From contig NZ_JACCBX010000014.1 in assembly GCF_013409995.1 (NCBI RefSeq), positions 103,417 through 167,416 on the forward strand: 64,000 bases of DNA, in the 5' to 3' direction. This stretch comes from Neobacillus driksii (GTDB taxonomy: Bacteria; Bacillota; Bacilli; Bacillales; Cytobacillaceae). Of this stretch, positions 40,157-49,479 are shown in pieces. The stretch's first letter is position 1; each line of letters opens with the position of its first letter. The translations under genes were made by a program, and so were the position numbers. The notes below the pieces were generated by a model. It saw only the letters and a program-made list of their open reading frames with translations, did not search any database and was not told where the DNA came from.

Positions 40157-42217
40157 ATGTCTAAACATGAAAAAACTTACGTGACGAAGGCTGACTTTAT
40201 GCTGCACGGCGGAGACTATAATCCGGACCAATGGTTAGATCGTCCAGATATACTAGACGATGATATCAAATTAATGCAGAAGAGCCATACGAATACATTC
40301 TCGGTCGGAATTTTTGCGTGGGCGGCACTTGAGCCGGAAGAAGGTGTCTACAACTTTGAGTGGCTTGATAAAGTGATCGATGACATCTATAGCATTAATG
40401 GCCGAGTGATTTTGGCGACACCAAGCGGGGCTCGACCTGCTTGGATGTCACAAAAATACCCTGAGGTACTGCGTGTGAATGGTGCAAGAGTTAAAATGCT
40501 GCATGGCGGCAGGCACAATCACTGTTTTACTTCGCCAGTTTATCGTGAAAAAACGCAGAAGATTAATCGTTTGCTGGCAGAACGTTATGGGAATCATCCA
40601 GCTTTACTTATGTGGCATATTTCAAATGAGTATGGCGGTGAATGTCATTGCGATCTTTGCCAGGACGCTTTTAGAGGATGGCTTAAAAAGAAATATAATA
40701 ACGATTTAAAGTCTTTGAACGACGCATGGTGGGGTCCTTTCTGGAGCCACACTTTCACGGATTGGTCGCAAATTGAATCTCCTTCTTCAATCGGAGAAAG
40801 CATGGTTCACGGCTTAAATCTAGATTGGCGCCGTTTTGTTACCGACCAAACCATTGATTTCTTTGAAAATGAAATTGTTCCAATTAAAGAATTAACACCA
40901 GAGGTTCCCATTACAACAAACTTTATGGCGGACACACATGAGTTAATCCCATTCCAAGCGCTGGATTATAGCAAATTTGCAAAGCATTTGGATGTTATCA
41001 GCTGGGATGCTTATCCTGCTTGGCATAATGATTGGGAGAGCACAGCGGATTTAGCAATGAGAGTAGGCTTTATTGATGATTTATATCGTTCTCTAAAGCA
41101 GCAGCCATTTTTACTAATGGAATCCACTCCAAGCATGGTTAACTGGCACCCAGTCAACAAAGCGAAACGACCTGGTATGCACATGCTTGCTTCGATGCAA
41201 ATGGTGGCACATGGATCTGATAGTGTTCTTTACTTCCAATGGCGGAAATCACGCGGCTCTTCGGAAAAATTCCATGGTGCCGTCGTTGATCATGACAATA
41301 GTTCAGAAAACCGAGTATTCCAAGAAGTTGCAGAGGTTGGAAAAACGCTTGAGAAATTGAGTGATGTAGTTGGGACAAATCGTCCGGCTGATGTTGCCAT
41401 TCTTTATGATTGGGAAAGCAATTGGGCGCTTAATGATGCACAAGGATACGGGTTGGAAACAAAACGTTATCCGCAAACCTTGGTTCAGCATTATCGGGCT
41501 TTCTGGGAGAAGGATATTCCCGTTGATGTCATTACGAAGGAACAGGATTTTGCAAACTATAAATTATTGATTATTCCAATGCTTTATTTAGTCAGTGAAG
41601 AAACAATTACACGTCTTAAGGCTTTTGTGGCCGGTGGCGGTACGTTAGTAACGACTTATATTAGCGGCATTGTTAATGAACATGATTTAACCTATACCGG
41701 CGGGTGGCACAAGGATCTGCAAGATATTTTTGGAATCAATCCCGTGGAAACAGATACGTACTACCCAAGTGATCGAAATGCTGTGACCTATCGCAATCAA
41801 TCTTACGAATTAAAAGATTATGCAACGATTATTAAGGTTGGTAAAGCAACAGTGGAAGCCACCTATGAGGACGACTTCTATGCAGGGACACCAGCAGTAA
41901 CAAGCAATAAGTATCAAGGTGGAAAAGCCTACTACATTGGCGGCCGACTAGAAGACCAGTTCCAACGTGACTTCTACCAAGAATTGATGAATGATCTGTC
42001 CCTTGAGCCAGCCTTTAAAGTAAACCACGGGCTAGGCGTTTCCGTTCAAGTTCGACAATCAGTACAAAGTGACTACGTATTTGTCATGAACTTTACAGAG
42101 GAAAAACAGCCGATCACCATCGAAACACCAGTAACAGACCATCTTACCGGTGAAGAGCTATCAGGTGAAATCACCTTAGAAAAATACGAAGTAAGAATCC
42201 TTGAGAAGAAGAAATAG
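40157..42217 (+). CDS. ganA: GanA, GH42 beta-galactosidase
   Basis: 686 residues, one fewer than B. subtilis GanA. GH42 enzyme that splits galactooligosaccharides inside the cell. Acid/base Glu158 lies in WHISNEYGGE and the nucleophile Glu322 in FLLMESTPS. The zinc-type cysteine cluster is complete: Cys123 (NHCFTSP) and Cys163, 165, 168 (GECHCDLC). It continues with the trimerisation and C-terminal beta domains. No signal peptide, so cytoplasmic. AAAGGGAG precedes the ATG. No clear terminator follows; the repeats at 42234 begin 16 bases after the stop. Confidence 0.96.
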   Translation: MSKHEKTYVTKADFMLHGGDYNPDQWLDRPDILDDDIKLMQKSHTNTFSVGIFAWAALEPEEGVYNFEWLDKVIDDIYSINGRVILATPSGARPAWMSQKYPEVLRVNGARVKMLHGGRHNHCFTSPVYREKTQKINRLLAERYGNHPALLMWHISNEYGGECHCDLCQDAFRGWLKKKYNNDLKSLNDAWWGPFWSHTFTDWSQIESPSSIGESMVHGLNLDWRRFVTDQTIDFFENEIVPIKELTPEVPITTNFMADTHELIPFQALDYSKFAKHLDVISWDAYPAWHNDWESTADLAMRVGFIDDLYRSLKQQPFLLMESTPSMVNWHPVNKAKRPGMHMLASMQMVAHGSDSVLYFQWRKSRGSSEKFHGAVVDHDNSSENRVFQEVAEVGKTLEKLSDVVGTNRPADVAILYDWESNWALNDAQGYGLETKRYPQTLVQHYRAFWEKDIPVDVITKEQDFANYKLLIIPMLYLVSEETITRLKAFVAGGGTLVTTYISGIVNEHDLTYTGGWHKDLQDIFGINPVETDTYYPSDRNAVTYRNQSYELKDYATIIKVGKATVEATYEDDFYAGTPAVTSNKYQGGKAYYIGGRLEDQFQRDFYQELMNDLSLEPAFKVNHGLGVSVQVRQSVQSDYVFVMNFTEEKQPITIETPVTDHLTGEELSGEITLEKYEVRILEKKK

Positions 42218-42233
42218 TTCGGGTAGCAATTTG

Positions 42234-42246
42234 GGTGCCTGTCACC
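42234..42246. repeat. GGTGCCTGTCACC dispersed repeat
   Basis: A further copy of the family seen at 13595, 13863 and 16180, here just after ganA. Confidence 0.65.
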
Positions 42247-42249
42247 GTC

Positions 42250-42266
42250 GGTGGACACTGTCCACC
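42250..42266. repeat. Palindrome GGTGGACA-C-TGTCCACC
   Basis: 8-bp perfect arms around a single C. It is followed by a related gcggacag half. Confidence 0.65.
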
Positions 42267-42318
42267 TCAGGCGGACAGTTGACTCTTTTTATAATACTGT
42301 AACGACAGTCAATAATGT

Positions 42319-42353
42319 TTTCGGTCACTAAGAGGCTCCTATAGTGACCGAAA
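42319..42353. repeat. Inverted repeat TTTCGGTCACTA / TAGTGACCGAAA
   Basis: 12-bp perfect arms with an 11-base loop. No T-tract; part of the hairpin island after ganA. Confidence 0.7.
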
Positions 42354-42368
42354 TTAGTATTCTAAAAG

Positions 42369-42973
42369 GAAATTAGTCCTTAATAAGGTCTGTTGAGGAC
42401 AAAACTAAGAATGCCAGCGAGAGATTTGTCCTCAATAAAGGGACTTGAGGACAAAACTAAGAATGCAAGAGAGAGATTTGTCCTCAACCAAGGGTCTTGA
42501 GGACAAAACTAAGAGTGCAAGAGAGAGATTTGTCCTCAACCAAGGGTCTTGAGGACAAAACAAAGAATGCAAGAGAGAGATTTGTCCTCAACCAAGTGTC
42601 TTGAAGACAAAACTAAGAGTGCAAGAGAGAGATTTGTCCTCAACCAAGGGTCTTGAGGACAAAACTAAGAATGCCAGCGAGAGATTTGTCCTCAATAGAG
42701 GGTCTTGAGGACAAAACAAAGAGTGCAAGAGAGAGATTTGTCCTCAACCAAGGGTCTTGAGGACAAAAATAAGAATGCAAGAGAGAGATTTGTCCTCAAC
42801 CAAGGGTCTTGAAGACAAAACTAAGAATGCAAGAGAGAGATTTGTCCTCAACAGAGGATCTTGAAGACAAAACTAAGAATGCAAGAGAGAGATTTGTCCT
42901 CAACCAATGGTCTTGAAGACAAAACTAAGAATGCAAGAGAGAGATTTGTCCTCAACCAAGGGTCTTGAGGACG
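42369..42973. repeat. Tandem array of twelve 52-bp hairpin-forming units
   Basis: GAGATTTGTC landmarks occur at 42421, 42473, 42525, 42577, 42629, 42681, 42733, 42785, 42837, 42889 and 42941, an exact 52-bp period; a degenerate first unit starts about 42369. Most units contain TTTGTCCTCAA, about 9 bases, then TTGAGGACAAA, an 11-bp inverted repeat, followed by actaagaatgcaagagaga. Some units carry TTGAAGAC instead of TTGAGGAC, which breaks one pair. 52 is not a multiple of 3 and no frame is maintained, so it is non-coding. Confidence 0.95.
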
Positions 42974-43053
42974 CAAGACGATGATTATGGAACCATTCAT
43001 TCTATTTCTAGGGTGGGTGGTTTCTATTCATATTACTAGTTTGCTAGATTGAT

Positions 43054-43079
43054 TGGAACCGCTTACTACGAGATTGACA
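43054..43079 (+). promoter_or_regulatory. cre-like site and -35 element before ganB
   Basis: TGGAACCGCTTACT (43054-43067) matches the cre consensus at 12 of 14 positions, and TTGACA follows at 43074-43079. The -10 element is not clear. No AGTAAA/TTTACT GanR palindrome is seen here. Confidence 0.4.
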
Positions 43080-43126
43080 TCATTCGTATAGCAGACCATA
43101 CAAAATATTGTAAAGGTGATGGAAGT

Positions 43127-45844
43127 ATGGGAAATAGAATTAGCAGGGTTTTAGCAATGTTTTTAGCGTTTTTAATGGTGTTTAGTTCATTATTGGTCAA
43201 CATCAAACCCGCAAATGCAGCAGCTTTATCGTCTTTGGTAAATGGAGGGTTTGAATCGGATTTTTGGGGTGATGGTTCTTGGAAGGTTGACGCTGCAGTT
43301 TGGGACCATCTTGATTTACAGTACTTTTCTTATTCCGGAGATTCATGGATAAAGAAGGATGAGGGAGAACATGCATTTAAGTATTGGATTAAAGATACTG
43401 CAGGCGAAAATCAGTCATTTACCGTCAAACAAACGATCGATACACTTCCAGCTGGAAGCTACGAACTATCAATCCATTCTATGGGTGGTACAGGTGCGGA
43501 AGCGGGATCTGTAAAACTATTCGCTGGAAATGAAATGACCGATGCAGCAGCAACTACAGGCTATAATAACTGGGGAACAATTACGCTGAATTTTGAGGTA
43601 AGTGAAGAAGTTTCAAATTTTGAGGTGGGTGCCATTGTGAGTGGTGCACCAAAGGCCTGGGGCTATTTAGATAGCGTCACTTTAAAGTCGCTGAATGCTA
43701 GCGTCCCTGATCCAGTGGATGCTGATATTTTTGTTGAAAAAGTAGACGGAATCAGTAAGGACTTTATTAAAGGTGTAGACGTTTCGAGTATAGTTTCATT
43801 AGAAAACAGTGGCGTGACATTTAAAAACGAAGCAGGCGCAGAACAAGATATTTTTAAGACATTAGCCGACTCTGGCGTTAATTATGTACGCGTTCGTGTT
43901 TGGAACGATCCATTTGATGCTGCTGGAAACGGGTATGGCGGCGGAAACAACGATTTAGCAACTGCGATTGAAATTGGAAAAAGAGCGACAGCTAATGGAA
44001 TGAAGTTATTAGTTGACTTCCATTACTCTGATTTCTGGGCGGACCCTGCTAAACAGCAAGCACCAAAGGCTTGGGCAAACTTAAGTTTTGAAGATAAGAA
44101 AACAGCTTTATACAACTATACAAAAGAAAGCCTAGAAGCAATGAAGGCTGCAGGAATTAACATTGGTATGGTTCAGGTTGGGAATGAAACAAATGGTGGC
44201 GTTGCAGGAGAGAAGGATTGGACAAAGGTTAGTGCACTCTTCAATGAGGGTAGTAAAGCGATTAGAGCCGTAGATTCTACTATTTTAGTAGCGGTTCATT
44301 TTACAACTCCGGAAACTGCGGGAAGATATGCTTCTATAGCAAAAACACTAGATGACAACGGAGTAGACTATGATGTGTTTGCCAGCTCCTATTATCCTTT
44401 CTGGCATGGTACCTTAAGTAACTTAACGGCAGTTCTTAAAAATGTAGCCGATACCTATGGTAAAAAGGTAATGGTCGCGGAGACTTCTTATGTGTACACA
44501 GCAGAAGATGGAGATGGCCACGGAAACACAGCACCAAAGAATTCTGGTCAGACATTAAATTATCCGATTACTGTTCAGGGTCAAGCCAATTCCGTTAGGG
44601 ACGTCATTGAAGCTGTTGTGAATGTTGGTGAAGCGGGAATTGGTGTGTTTTACTGGGAACCGGCATGGCTTCCAGTTGGCCCGGCAAGTCAGTTAGAGCA
44701 AAATAAAGCCATTTGGGAACAGTATGGTTCCGGTTGGGCAACAAGCTATGCTGGAGAATATGATGCTCATGATGCAGGTGTGTGGTATGGCGGAAGTGCA
44801 GTAGATAACCAAGCTTTGTTTGATTTCACTGGTAAACCATTACCTTCATTAAATGTGTTTAACTATGTCAATACGGGAGCAGTGGCACCGTTAAAAATCG
44901 ATGAAATTAAAGCTATCACTATGAGTACCATCCTGGGTGAAGCTATTCAACTGCCTCAAACCGTTACGATTACGTATAATAACGGGACAATGGGTGCAGC
45001 TTCTGTCACTTGGGATGACACAGCACTACAACAAGCGATTGCTAGTGGTGTTGGGACATATGTGATTCCTGGAGTTGTCGAAGGCGGGGCATCTGCGAAA
45101 GCATATCTAACTATTAACCCTGTAAATTATGTGGTAAACCCTGGTTTTGAGGGAAGTGACACTTCCATGTGGAGCATTACTCATCCAGAAGGAGTAACAT
45201 CACATGCTTCGGTTAAACAAAATGCTTCTGATGCTCATTCAGGAGAATATTTGGTGCATTATTACTCAAGTGAAGGTGTTGAATTTAAAGTCGAACAAAC
45301 GATTACTGGCTTAGAACCCGGTTATTATAACCTTTCTATGTTCCTGCAAGGCGGGGATGCAAAAGAGTCAGAGATGTACATGTATGCGAAAACCAGTAAT
45401 GGTGAATTAAAAGCAGACACCTCCGTAAATGGCTGGATGAATTGGAGCAATCCTCAAATTGATGAGATTCTCGTTACAGATGGTACGATTACCATTGGGG
45501 CAAGTATCAAAGCTAATGCAGGTGCATGGGGAACTTTAGATGATTTCTATCTATATAAAGTGAAGGATTTTCAAGAAGATCCAGCTCCTGGAGATGATGG
45601 AACCCCTGGACAAACACCTGATGAAGGTACTCCAGTGAACGATGATTCAGGACAAACACCAGTAGTAAATAAACCAGGGAACACAGACGCGGGTCAAACT
45701 CCTAGTGGCGATTTGCAAGAGGGTAATCAACTGCCTGACACTGCAACAAATATGTACAATACGCTGCTAGTTGGCCTCCTATTATTAGTTGCCGGCGGTT
45801 TTGGTTTCATTTGGATGAGGAGATACAAACGCAATTTACAGTAG
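43127..45844 (+). CDS. ganB: GanB-type GH53 endo-beta-1,4-galactanase, multidomain, wall-anchored
   Basis: 905 residues. Order: signal peptide (about 1-33, ending ANAAA); a carbohydrate-binding-like beta domain (about 36-200); the GH53 catalytic domain (about 212-573) with acid/base Glu354 in VQVGNETNGG and nucleophile Glu452 in VMVAETSY; a Big_4-like Ig domain (about 593-664); a second binding-type domain (about 668-815); a Pro/Thr/Asp linker; and a sortase signal LPDTA (869-873), hydrophobic helix and RRYKR tail. B. subtilis GanB is a simple secreted enzyme of about 430 residues, so this one is much larger and covalently anchored. GGTGAT lies 6 bases before ATG 43127. Confidence 0.93.
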   Translation: MGNRISRVLAMFLAFLMVFSSLLVNIKPANAAALSSLVNGGFESDFWGDGSWKVDAAVWDHLDLQYFSYSGDSWIKKDEGEHAFKYWIKDTAGENQSFTVKQTIDTLPAGSYELSIHSMGGTGAEAGSVKLFAGNEMTDAAATTGYNNWGTITLNFEVSEEVSNFEVGAIVSGAPKAWGYLDSVTLKSLNASVPDPVDADIFVEKVDGISKDFIKGVDVSSIVSLENSGVTFKNEAGAEQDIFKTLADSGVNYVRVRVWNDPFDAAGNGYGGGNNDLATAIEIGKRATANGMKLLVDFHYSDFWADPAKQQAPKAWANLSFEDKKTALYNYTKESLEAMKAAGINIGMVQVGNETNGGVAGEKDWTKVSALFNEGSKAIRAVDSTILVAVHFTTPETAGRYASIAKTLDDNGVDYDVFASSYYPFWHGTLSNLTAVLKNVADTYGKKVMVAETSYVYTAEDGDGHGNTAPKNSGQTLNYPITVQGQANSVRDVIEAVVNVGEAGIGVFYWEPAWLPVGPASQLEQNKAIWEQYGSGWATSYAGEYDAHDAGVWYGGSAVDNQALFDFTGKPLPSLNVFNYVNTGAVAPLKIDEIKAITMSTILGEAIQLPQTVTITYNNGTMGAASVTWDDTALQQAIASGVGTYVIPGVVEGGASAKAYLTINPVNYVVNPGFEGSDTSMWSITHPEGVTSHASVKQNASDAHSGEYLVHYYSSEGVEFKVEQTITGLEPGYYNLSMFLQGGDAKESEMYMYAKTSNGELKADTSVNGWMNWSNPQIDEILVTDGTITIGASIKANAGAWGTLDDFYLYKVKDFQEDPAPGDDGTPGQTPDEGTPVNDDSGQTPVVNKPGNTDAGQTPSGDLQEGNQLPDTATNMYNTLLVGLLLLVAGGFGFIWMRRYKRNLQ

Positions 45845-45856
45845 AAAGAGTTGATC

Positions 45857-45887
45857 AGCCTGACCTAATAGGGTCAGGCTTTTTTTG
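45857..45887 (+). terminator. Terminator of ganB
   Basis: AGCCTGACC / GGTCAGGCT stem with a 6-base loop, then TTTTTTT. Confidence 0.92.
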
Positions 45888-45961
45888 TTTTCATTTTTTT
45901 ATAGAGGTTCTTTTAACCAATGAATTCTGGTAATGAAGCATTGATTAATCGAAATTCAATA

Positions 45962-47374
45962 TTAAAGGTCATCTCCATTGGTATCAATAATCTGCTTATA
46001 CCAATCAAAGCTTTTCTTCTTAATTCTTTTATTCGAGCCTTGCCCTTGGCTGTCACGGTCGACATAAATGAAGCCATAGCGTTTTTTCAGCTCTGCAGTC
46101 GAGGCACTCACAAGATCGATTGGTCCCCATGAGGTATAACCCATAATTTCGACCCCGTCGCCAATAGCGTTTTTCATTTCCTTGATATGCTCGCGTAGGT
46201 ATTCAATGCGATAATCGTCATTAATACTACCATCTACTTCCACTTTGTCGACTGCGCCAAGTCCATTCTCTACAATAAATAACGGTTTTTGATAGCGGTC
46301 ATATAACTGGTTACATACCGTTCTTAAGCCTTTCGGGTCGATTTGCAAGCCCCACTCAGATGCTGGTAGATAAGGGTTTTTCACCCCTTCGAACAGATTT
46401 CCGGCTGTTCTTGCAGCTTCGTGTTCTGGTGCGGTACTCGCCACAAATGACATATAATAGCTAAAGCCAATGTAATCCACCGTATTTTCCTGTAGAAGTT
46501 CTAGATCGCCATCCTCCATTTTGATATCGATATTATTTTCGAGGAAGTAATTCGACATATAGGTTGGATAATAGCCTCTTGATTGTATATCGGAAAAAAA
46601 TAAGGTTTTTCGGTCCTGTGTTAAGGCTGCAAACATATCGTCTGGTCTTGAGCTATATGGGTAGGTGATCATCGACGCAATCATACAGCCGATCTGGGAT
46701 ACCGGAATAATTTCATGCCCGGCTTTTACCGCGAGAGCACTTGCGACAAATTGATGATGGGCTGCTTGGTAAATGTCCTGTTCGTTCTTTTGACCATCTT
46801 CAAAAAGCAGTCCGCCTCCTGTAAACGGTGCATGAAGGAGAACGTTAATTTCATTAAAGGTCATCCAAAATCTTACCTTATCTTTATAACGAGTAAAAAT
46901 GGTACGAGCAAATTTTTCATAAAAATGAACGACTTGACGATTTTTCCAACCGCCGTAATTTTTAACAAGCCCAAGCGGCATTTCATAATGTGAAATCGTC
47001 ACAACTGGCTCGATATTATAGCGGCGTAACTCATCTATCATATCGTCGTAAAATTGGAGGCCCTTTTCGTTTGGCTCTTGGTCATCGCCATTAGGAAAAA
47101 TGCGTGTCCAAGCAATCGAGAAACGGAACGCTTTAAATCCCATCTCGGCAAATAGCGCAATATCTTCTTTATATTTATGGTAAAAATCGATACCTTCATG
47201 ATACAAATTAAATTGAGTCATTGAAAAATCAGGAGGACTCATAATCCCATTCGGTGACACATCTGCCGTGGAGAGCCCTTTTCCATCTTCTTGATAGGCA
47301 CCCTCCAATTGGTTAGCCGCTACAGCGCCGCCCCATAAAAATCCATCTGGAAATTTTCTTGTTTGTGAACTCAT
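45962..47374 (-). CDS. GH1 6-phospho-beta-glucosidase
   Basis: 470 residues. GH1 family: FPDGFLWGGAVAANQLEGAY at the start, acid/base Glu in WMTFNEINV, nucleophile Glu in FIVENGLGAVD. The tail KRYGFIYVDRDSQGQGSNKR, with its Lys/Tyr/Ser cluster, is typical of phospho-beta-glucosidases that hydrolyse PTS-imported sugars. Start ATG 47374 has AAGGGG 8 bases upstream; an earlier GTG at 47383 is less likely. It is cotranscribed downstream of a beta-glucoside PTS gene, which supports a 6-phospho-beta-glucoside substrate. Confidence 0.9.
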   Translation of the reverse strand: MSSQTRKFPDGFLWGGAVAANQLEGAYQEDGKGLSTADVSPNGIMSPPDFSMTQFNLYHEGIDFYHKYKEDIALFAEMGFKAFRFSIAWTRIFPNGDDQEPNEKGLQFYDDMIDELRRYNIEPVVTISHYEMPLGLVKNYGGWKNRQVVHFYEKFARTIFTRYKDKVRFWMTFNEINVLLHAPFTGGGLLFEDGQKNEQDIYQAAHHQFVASALAVKAGHEIIPVSQIGCMIASMITYPYSSRPDDMFAALTQDRKTLFFSDIQSRGYYPTYMSNYFLENNIDIKMEDGDLELLQENTVDYIGFSYYMSFVASTAPEHEAARTAGNLFEGVKNPYLPASEWGLQIDPKGLRTVCNQLYDRYQKPLFIVENGLGAVDKVEVDGSINDDYRIEYLREHIKEMKNAIGDGVEIMGYTSWGPIDLVSASTAELKKRYGFIYVDRDSQGQGSNKRIKKKSFDWYKQIIDTNGDDL

Positions 47375-47451
47375 GCCATTCACCCCTTCAGTTAATCTGC
47401 GTTAAAAAACATTAGAACCTTTATGATTCTCAGAACATTCGTGTTTCCTAG

Positions 47452-49374
47452 CTACTTGGTCTTTAACTCAAATAATCGATCACCAGCTTTTATTTGCTTT
47501 TGGTCAGTTATAATTGGGGTTTGATAGTGGTCGGTGTTTGTCACAATCACAGGAGTAGTGACAATATATCCTGCCCCTTGTATACCTGGAATATCAAATT
47601 CAATTAGTAACTGTCCTTTTTCAACTCGCGCACCTTGCGAGACATGAGCGGTGAAAAACTTTCCTTCTAACTGAACGGTATCCATTCCGATATGAATTAA
47701 TATTTCTGCTCCTTGGTCTGAGGTAATTCCAATCGCATGGTTCGTTGGAAAAAGTGCTGTTACTGTACCAGAAATAGGGGAGTATAACTTCCCTTCGGAA
47801 GGTTCTATTGCCACCCCTTGTCCTAATGCCCCAGAAGCAAATGCAGCATCGTTAATTTCAGAAAGAGCTCTTACATCACCATTGAATGGGCTGAAAATTA
47901 CTTGATCCCCATGGTTCGGATTGGATTGAGCTTTGCCAGTAGGTCTGGACTCTACCGTTTTCGTATTTTCATTCGCTGTATTATTTTTCCCCATTCCAAA
48001 CAACCAAGTTAGGATGAAAGCGACGATGAACCCGACAATCATCGCGACGATAGATCCCCAGAAACCTGCATCTAGTCCCCCTTTAGGACTGATATAGGTA
48101 GGGATTCCAAAGATACCAAGCCCTCCAACCATATAGATTTGCGATCCCATAAAGCCTAAAATTGCCCCACCGACAGCACCGCCAATACAGCTGATAATAA
48201 ACGGTCTTTTTAGAGGTAGTGTAATCCCATAAATGGCCGGCTCCGTGACACCAAAAATACCAGAAATAAAAGCGGGAATACTCAGTGTTTTGATTTTCTG
48301 ATCCTTGGTCCTTAACCAAACTGCCAGTACCGCACCAATCTGAGCAAAGGAAGCTGCAAACATTGTTCCAAGAACAGGGTCTGCGCCGTGCACGGTAAGA
48401 TTGTTAATCGCAATAGGGACAAGTCCCCAATGTAAGCCAAAAATAACAAATACCTGCCATAATCCTCCGACAAAAAGACCTGCGATCATCGGGCTGAGAT
48501 TATATAACCAAAGAGTGGCTTGGCCTAAAAGGACACCGGCCCATGTGGCCACTGGCCCTATGACAAGGAACGTGAGCGGAACCACAATTAATAGAGTTAA
48601 GAACGGTACAATGAATGCCTTAACAACATCCGGTATAACCTTTTTGAAAAATTTCTCAACCTTTGCCCCAAAATAAGCGGCTAAGATAATCGGGATTACC
48701 GAAGAGGCATAGCTCATTAAAATAACCGGTATCCCTAGGAAAGTAATATAAATGGGGGACTGAAAAACACTCCCAGAAAATAAAGTGGTAATCGGGTCAC
48801 CCGTTGTTAATGTCGTTAACGTTGGATAAACGAGTGATGCCCCAATCGCCATCCCGATAAAGTGGGATCCTCCGAATTTTTTTATGGCGGTATAGCCTAA
48901 GAAAATCGGGAAGAAATAAAACAGGGAGTCACCGATTGCGTTTAAAATATGATAAGTTCCTGTGGTGTTTTTTAACCAGCCTAGTGCCACGAACAGGGCG
49001 ACTAACCCTTTGATCATCCCGGTCGCGGCTAGCACGCCAAGGACTGGTGTGAAAATACTAGAGATAATATCAATGAAACTAGATTTTTGGTTGTCGCCGC
49101 CGTCCGCATCAACAGGTGATTGTGATTGGAAACCGCCGACGTCTACCACTGCTTTGTATACATCTGGTACATGGTTTCCGATTACTACTTGATATTGACC
49201 ACCGCTTTTCATCACGGTGACAACGCCTTCCATGTTCTTTATAACATCTGTGTTCGCTTTTCCTTCATCCTTTAATTTAAAACGTAAACGAGTAATACAA
49301 TGGACAACGCTGTTGACATTTTCTTTTCCACCGACATTTTGTATAATGTCTTTTGCTAATTGTTCATACTTCAA
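47452..49374 (-). CDS. Beta-glucoside PTS EIIBCA (BglP family)
   Basis: 640 residues from TTG 49374, with AGAAGGTG 6 bases upstream. Domain order: EIIB (about 1-90, Cys26 in VVHCITRLRFKLKD), EIIC (about 105-460, ten or so hydrophobic segments, GVTEPAIYGITLP), and EIIA (about 490-640, phosphorylatable His near 561 in EILIHIGMDTVQL). It imports and phosphorylates a beta-glucoside. A large hairpin with T-tract lies 30 bases upstream, either the terminator of the preceding gene or an antitermination switch; no classical RAT sequence is recognised. Confidence 0.9.
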   Translation of the reverse strand: MKYEQLAKDIIQNVGGKENVNSVVHCITRLRFKLKDEGKANTDVIKNMEGVVTVMKSGGQYQVVIGNHVPDVYKAVVDVGGFQSQSPVDADGGDNQKSSFIDIISSIFTPVLGVLAATGMIKGLVALFVALGWLKNTTGTYHILNAIGDSLFYFFPIFLGYTAIKKFGGSHFIGMAIGASLVYPTLTTLTTGDPITTLFSGSVFQSPIYITFLGIPVILMSYASSVIPIILAAYFGAKVEKFFKKVIPDVVKAFIVPFLTLLIVVPLTFLVIGPVATWAGVLLGQATLWLYNLSPMIAGLFVGGLWQVFVIFGLHWGLVPIAINNLTVHGADPVLGTMFAASFAQIGAVLAVWLRTKDQKIKTLSIPAFISGIFGVTEPAIYGITLPLKRPFIISCIGGAVGGAILGFMGSQIYMVGGLGIFGIPTYISPKGGLDAGFWGSIVAMIVGFIVAFILTWLFGMGKNNTANENTKTVESRPTGKAQSNPNHGDQVIFSPFNGDVRALSEINDAAFASGALGQGVAIEPSEGKLYSPISGTVTALFPTNHAIGITSDQGAEILIHIGMDTVQLEGKFFTAHVSQGARVEKGQLLIEFDIPGIQGAGYIVTTPVIVTNTDHYQTPIITDQKQIKAGDRLFELKTK

Positions 49375-49403
49375 CTTAACACCTTCTTTCCTTATTTTTT
49401 GCA

Positions 49404-49464
49404 ATAAAAAAACCTGTATTTCTATGAGCACACAGGTTTAATGTGTTTCAAAGAAATACAGGTT
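49404..49464 (-). terminator. Large terminator hairpin between ldt and the PTS gene
   Basis: On the - strand: AACCTGTATTTCT, a 28-base loop with an inner ACACA/TGTGT stem, AGAAATACAGGTT, then T residues. It ends only about 30 bases before the PTS start codon. Confidence 0.8.
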
Positions 49465-49479
49465 ATTCAGAAAGAGTTT

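Noticed and set aside
42369..42973. 52-bp array as a CRISPR
   Set aside because: The whole 52-bp unit repeats with no unique spacers, and no cas genes are in the window.
49404..49464. LicT/BglG RAT antiterminator
   Set aside because: The hairpin fits a terminator, but the conserved RAT sequence is not present, so only the terminator is annotated.
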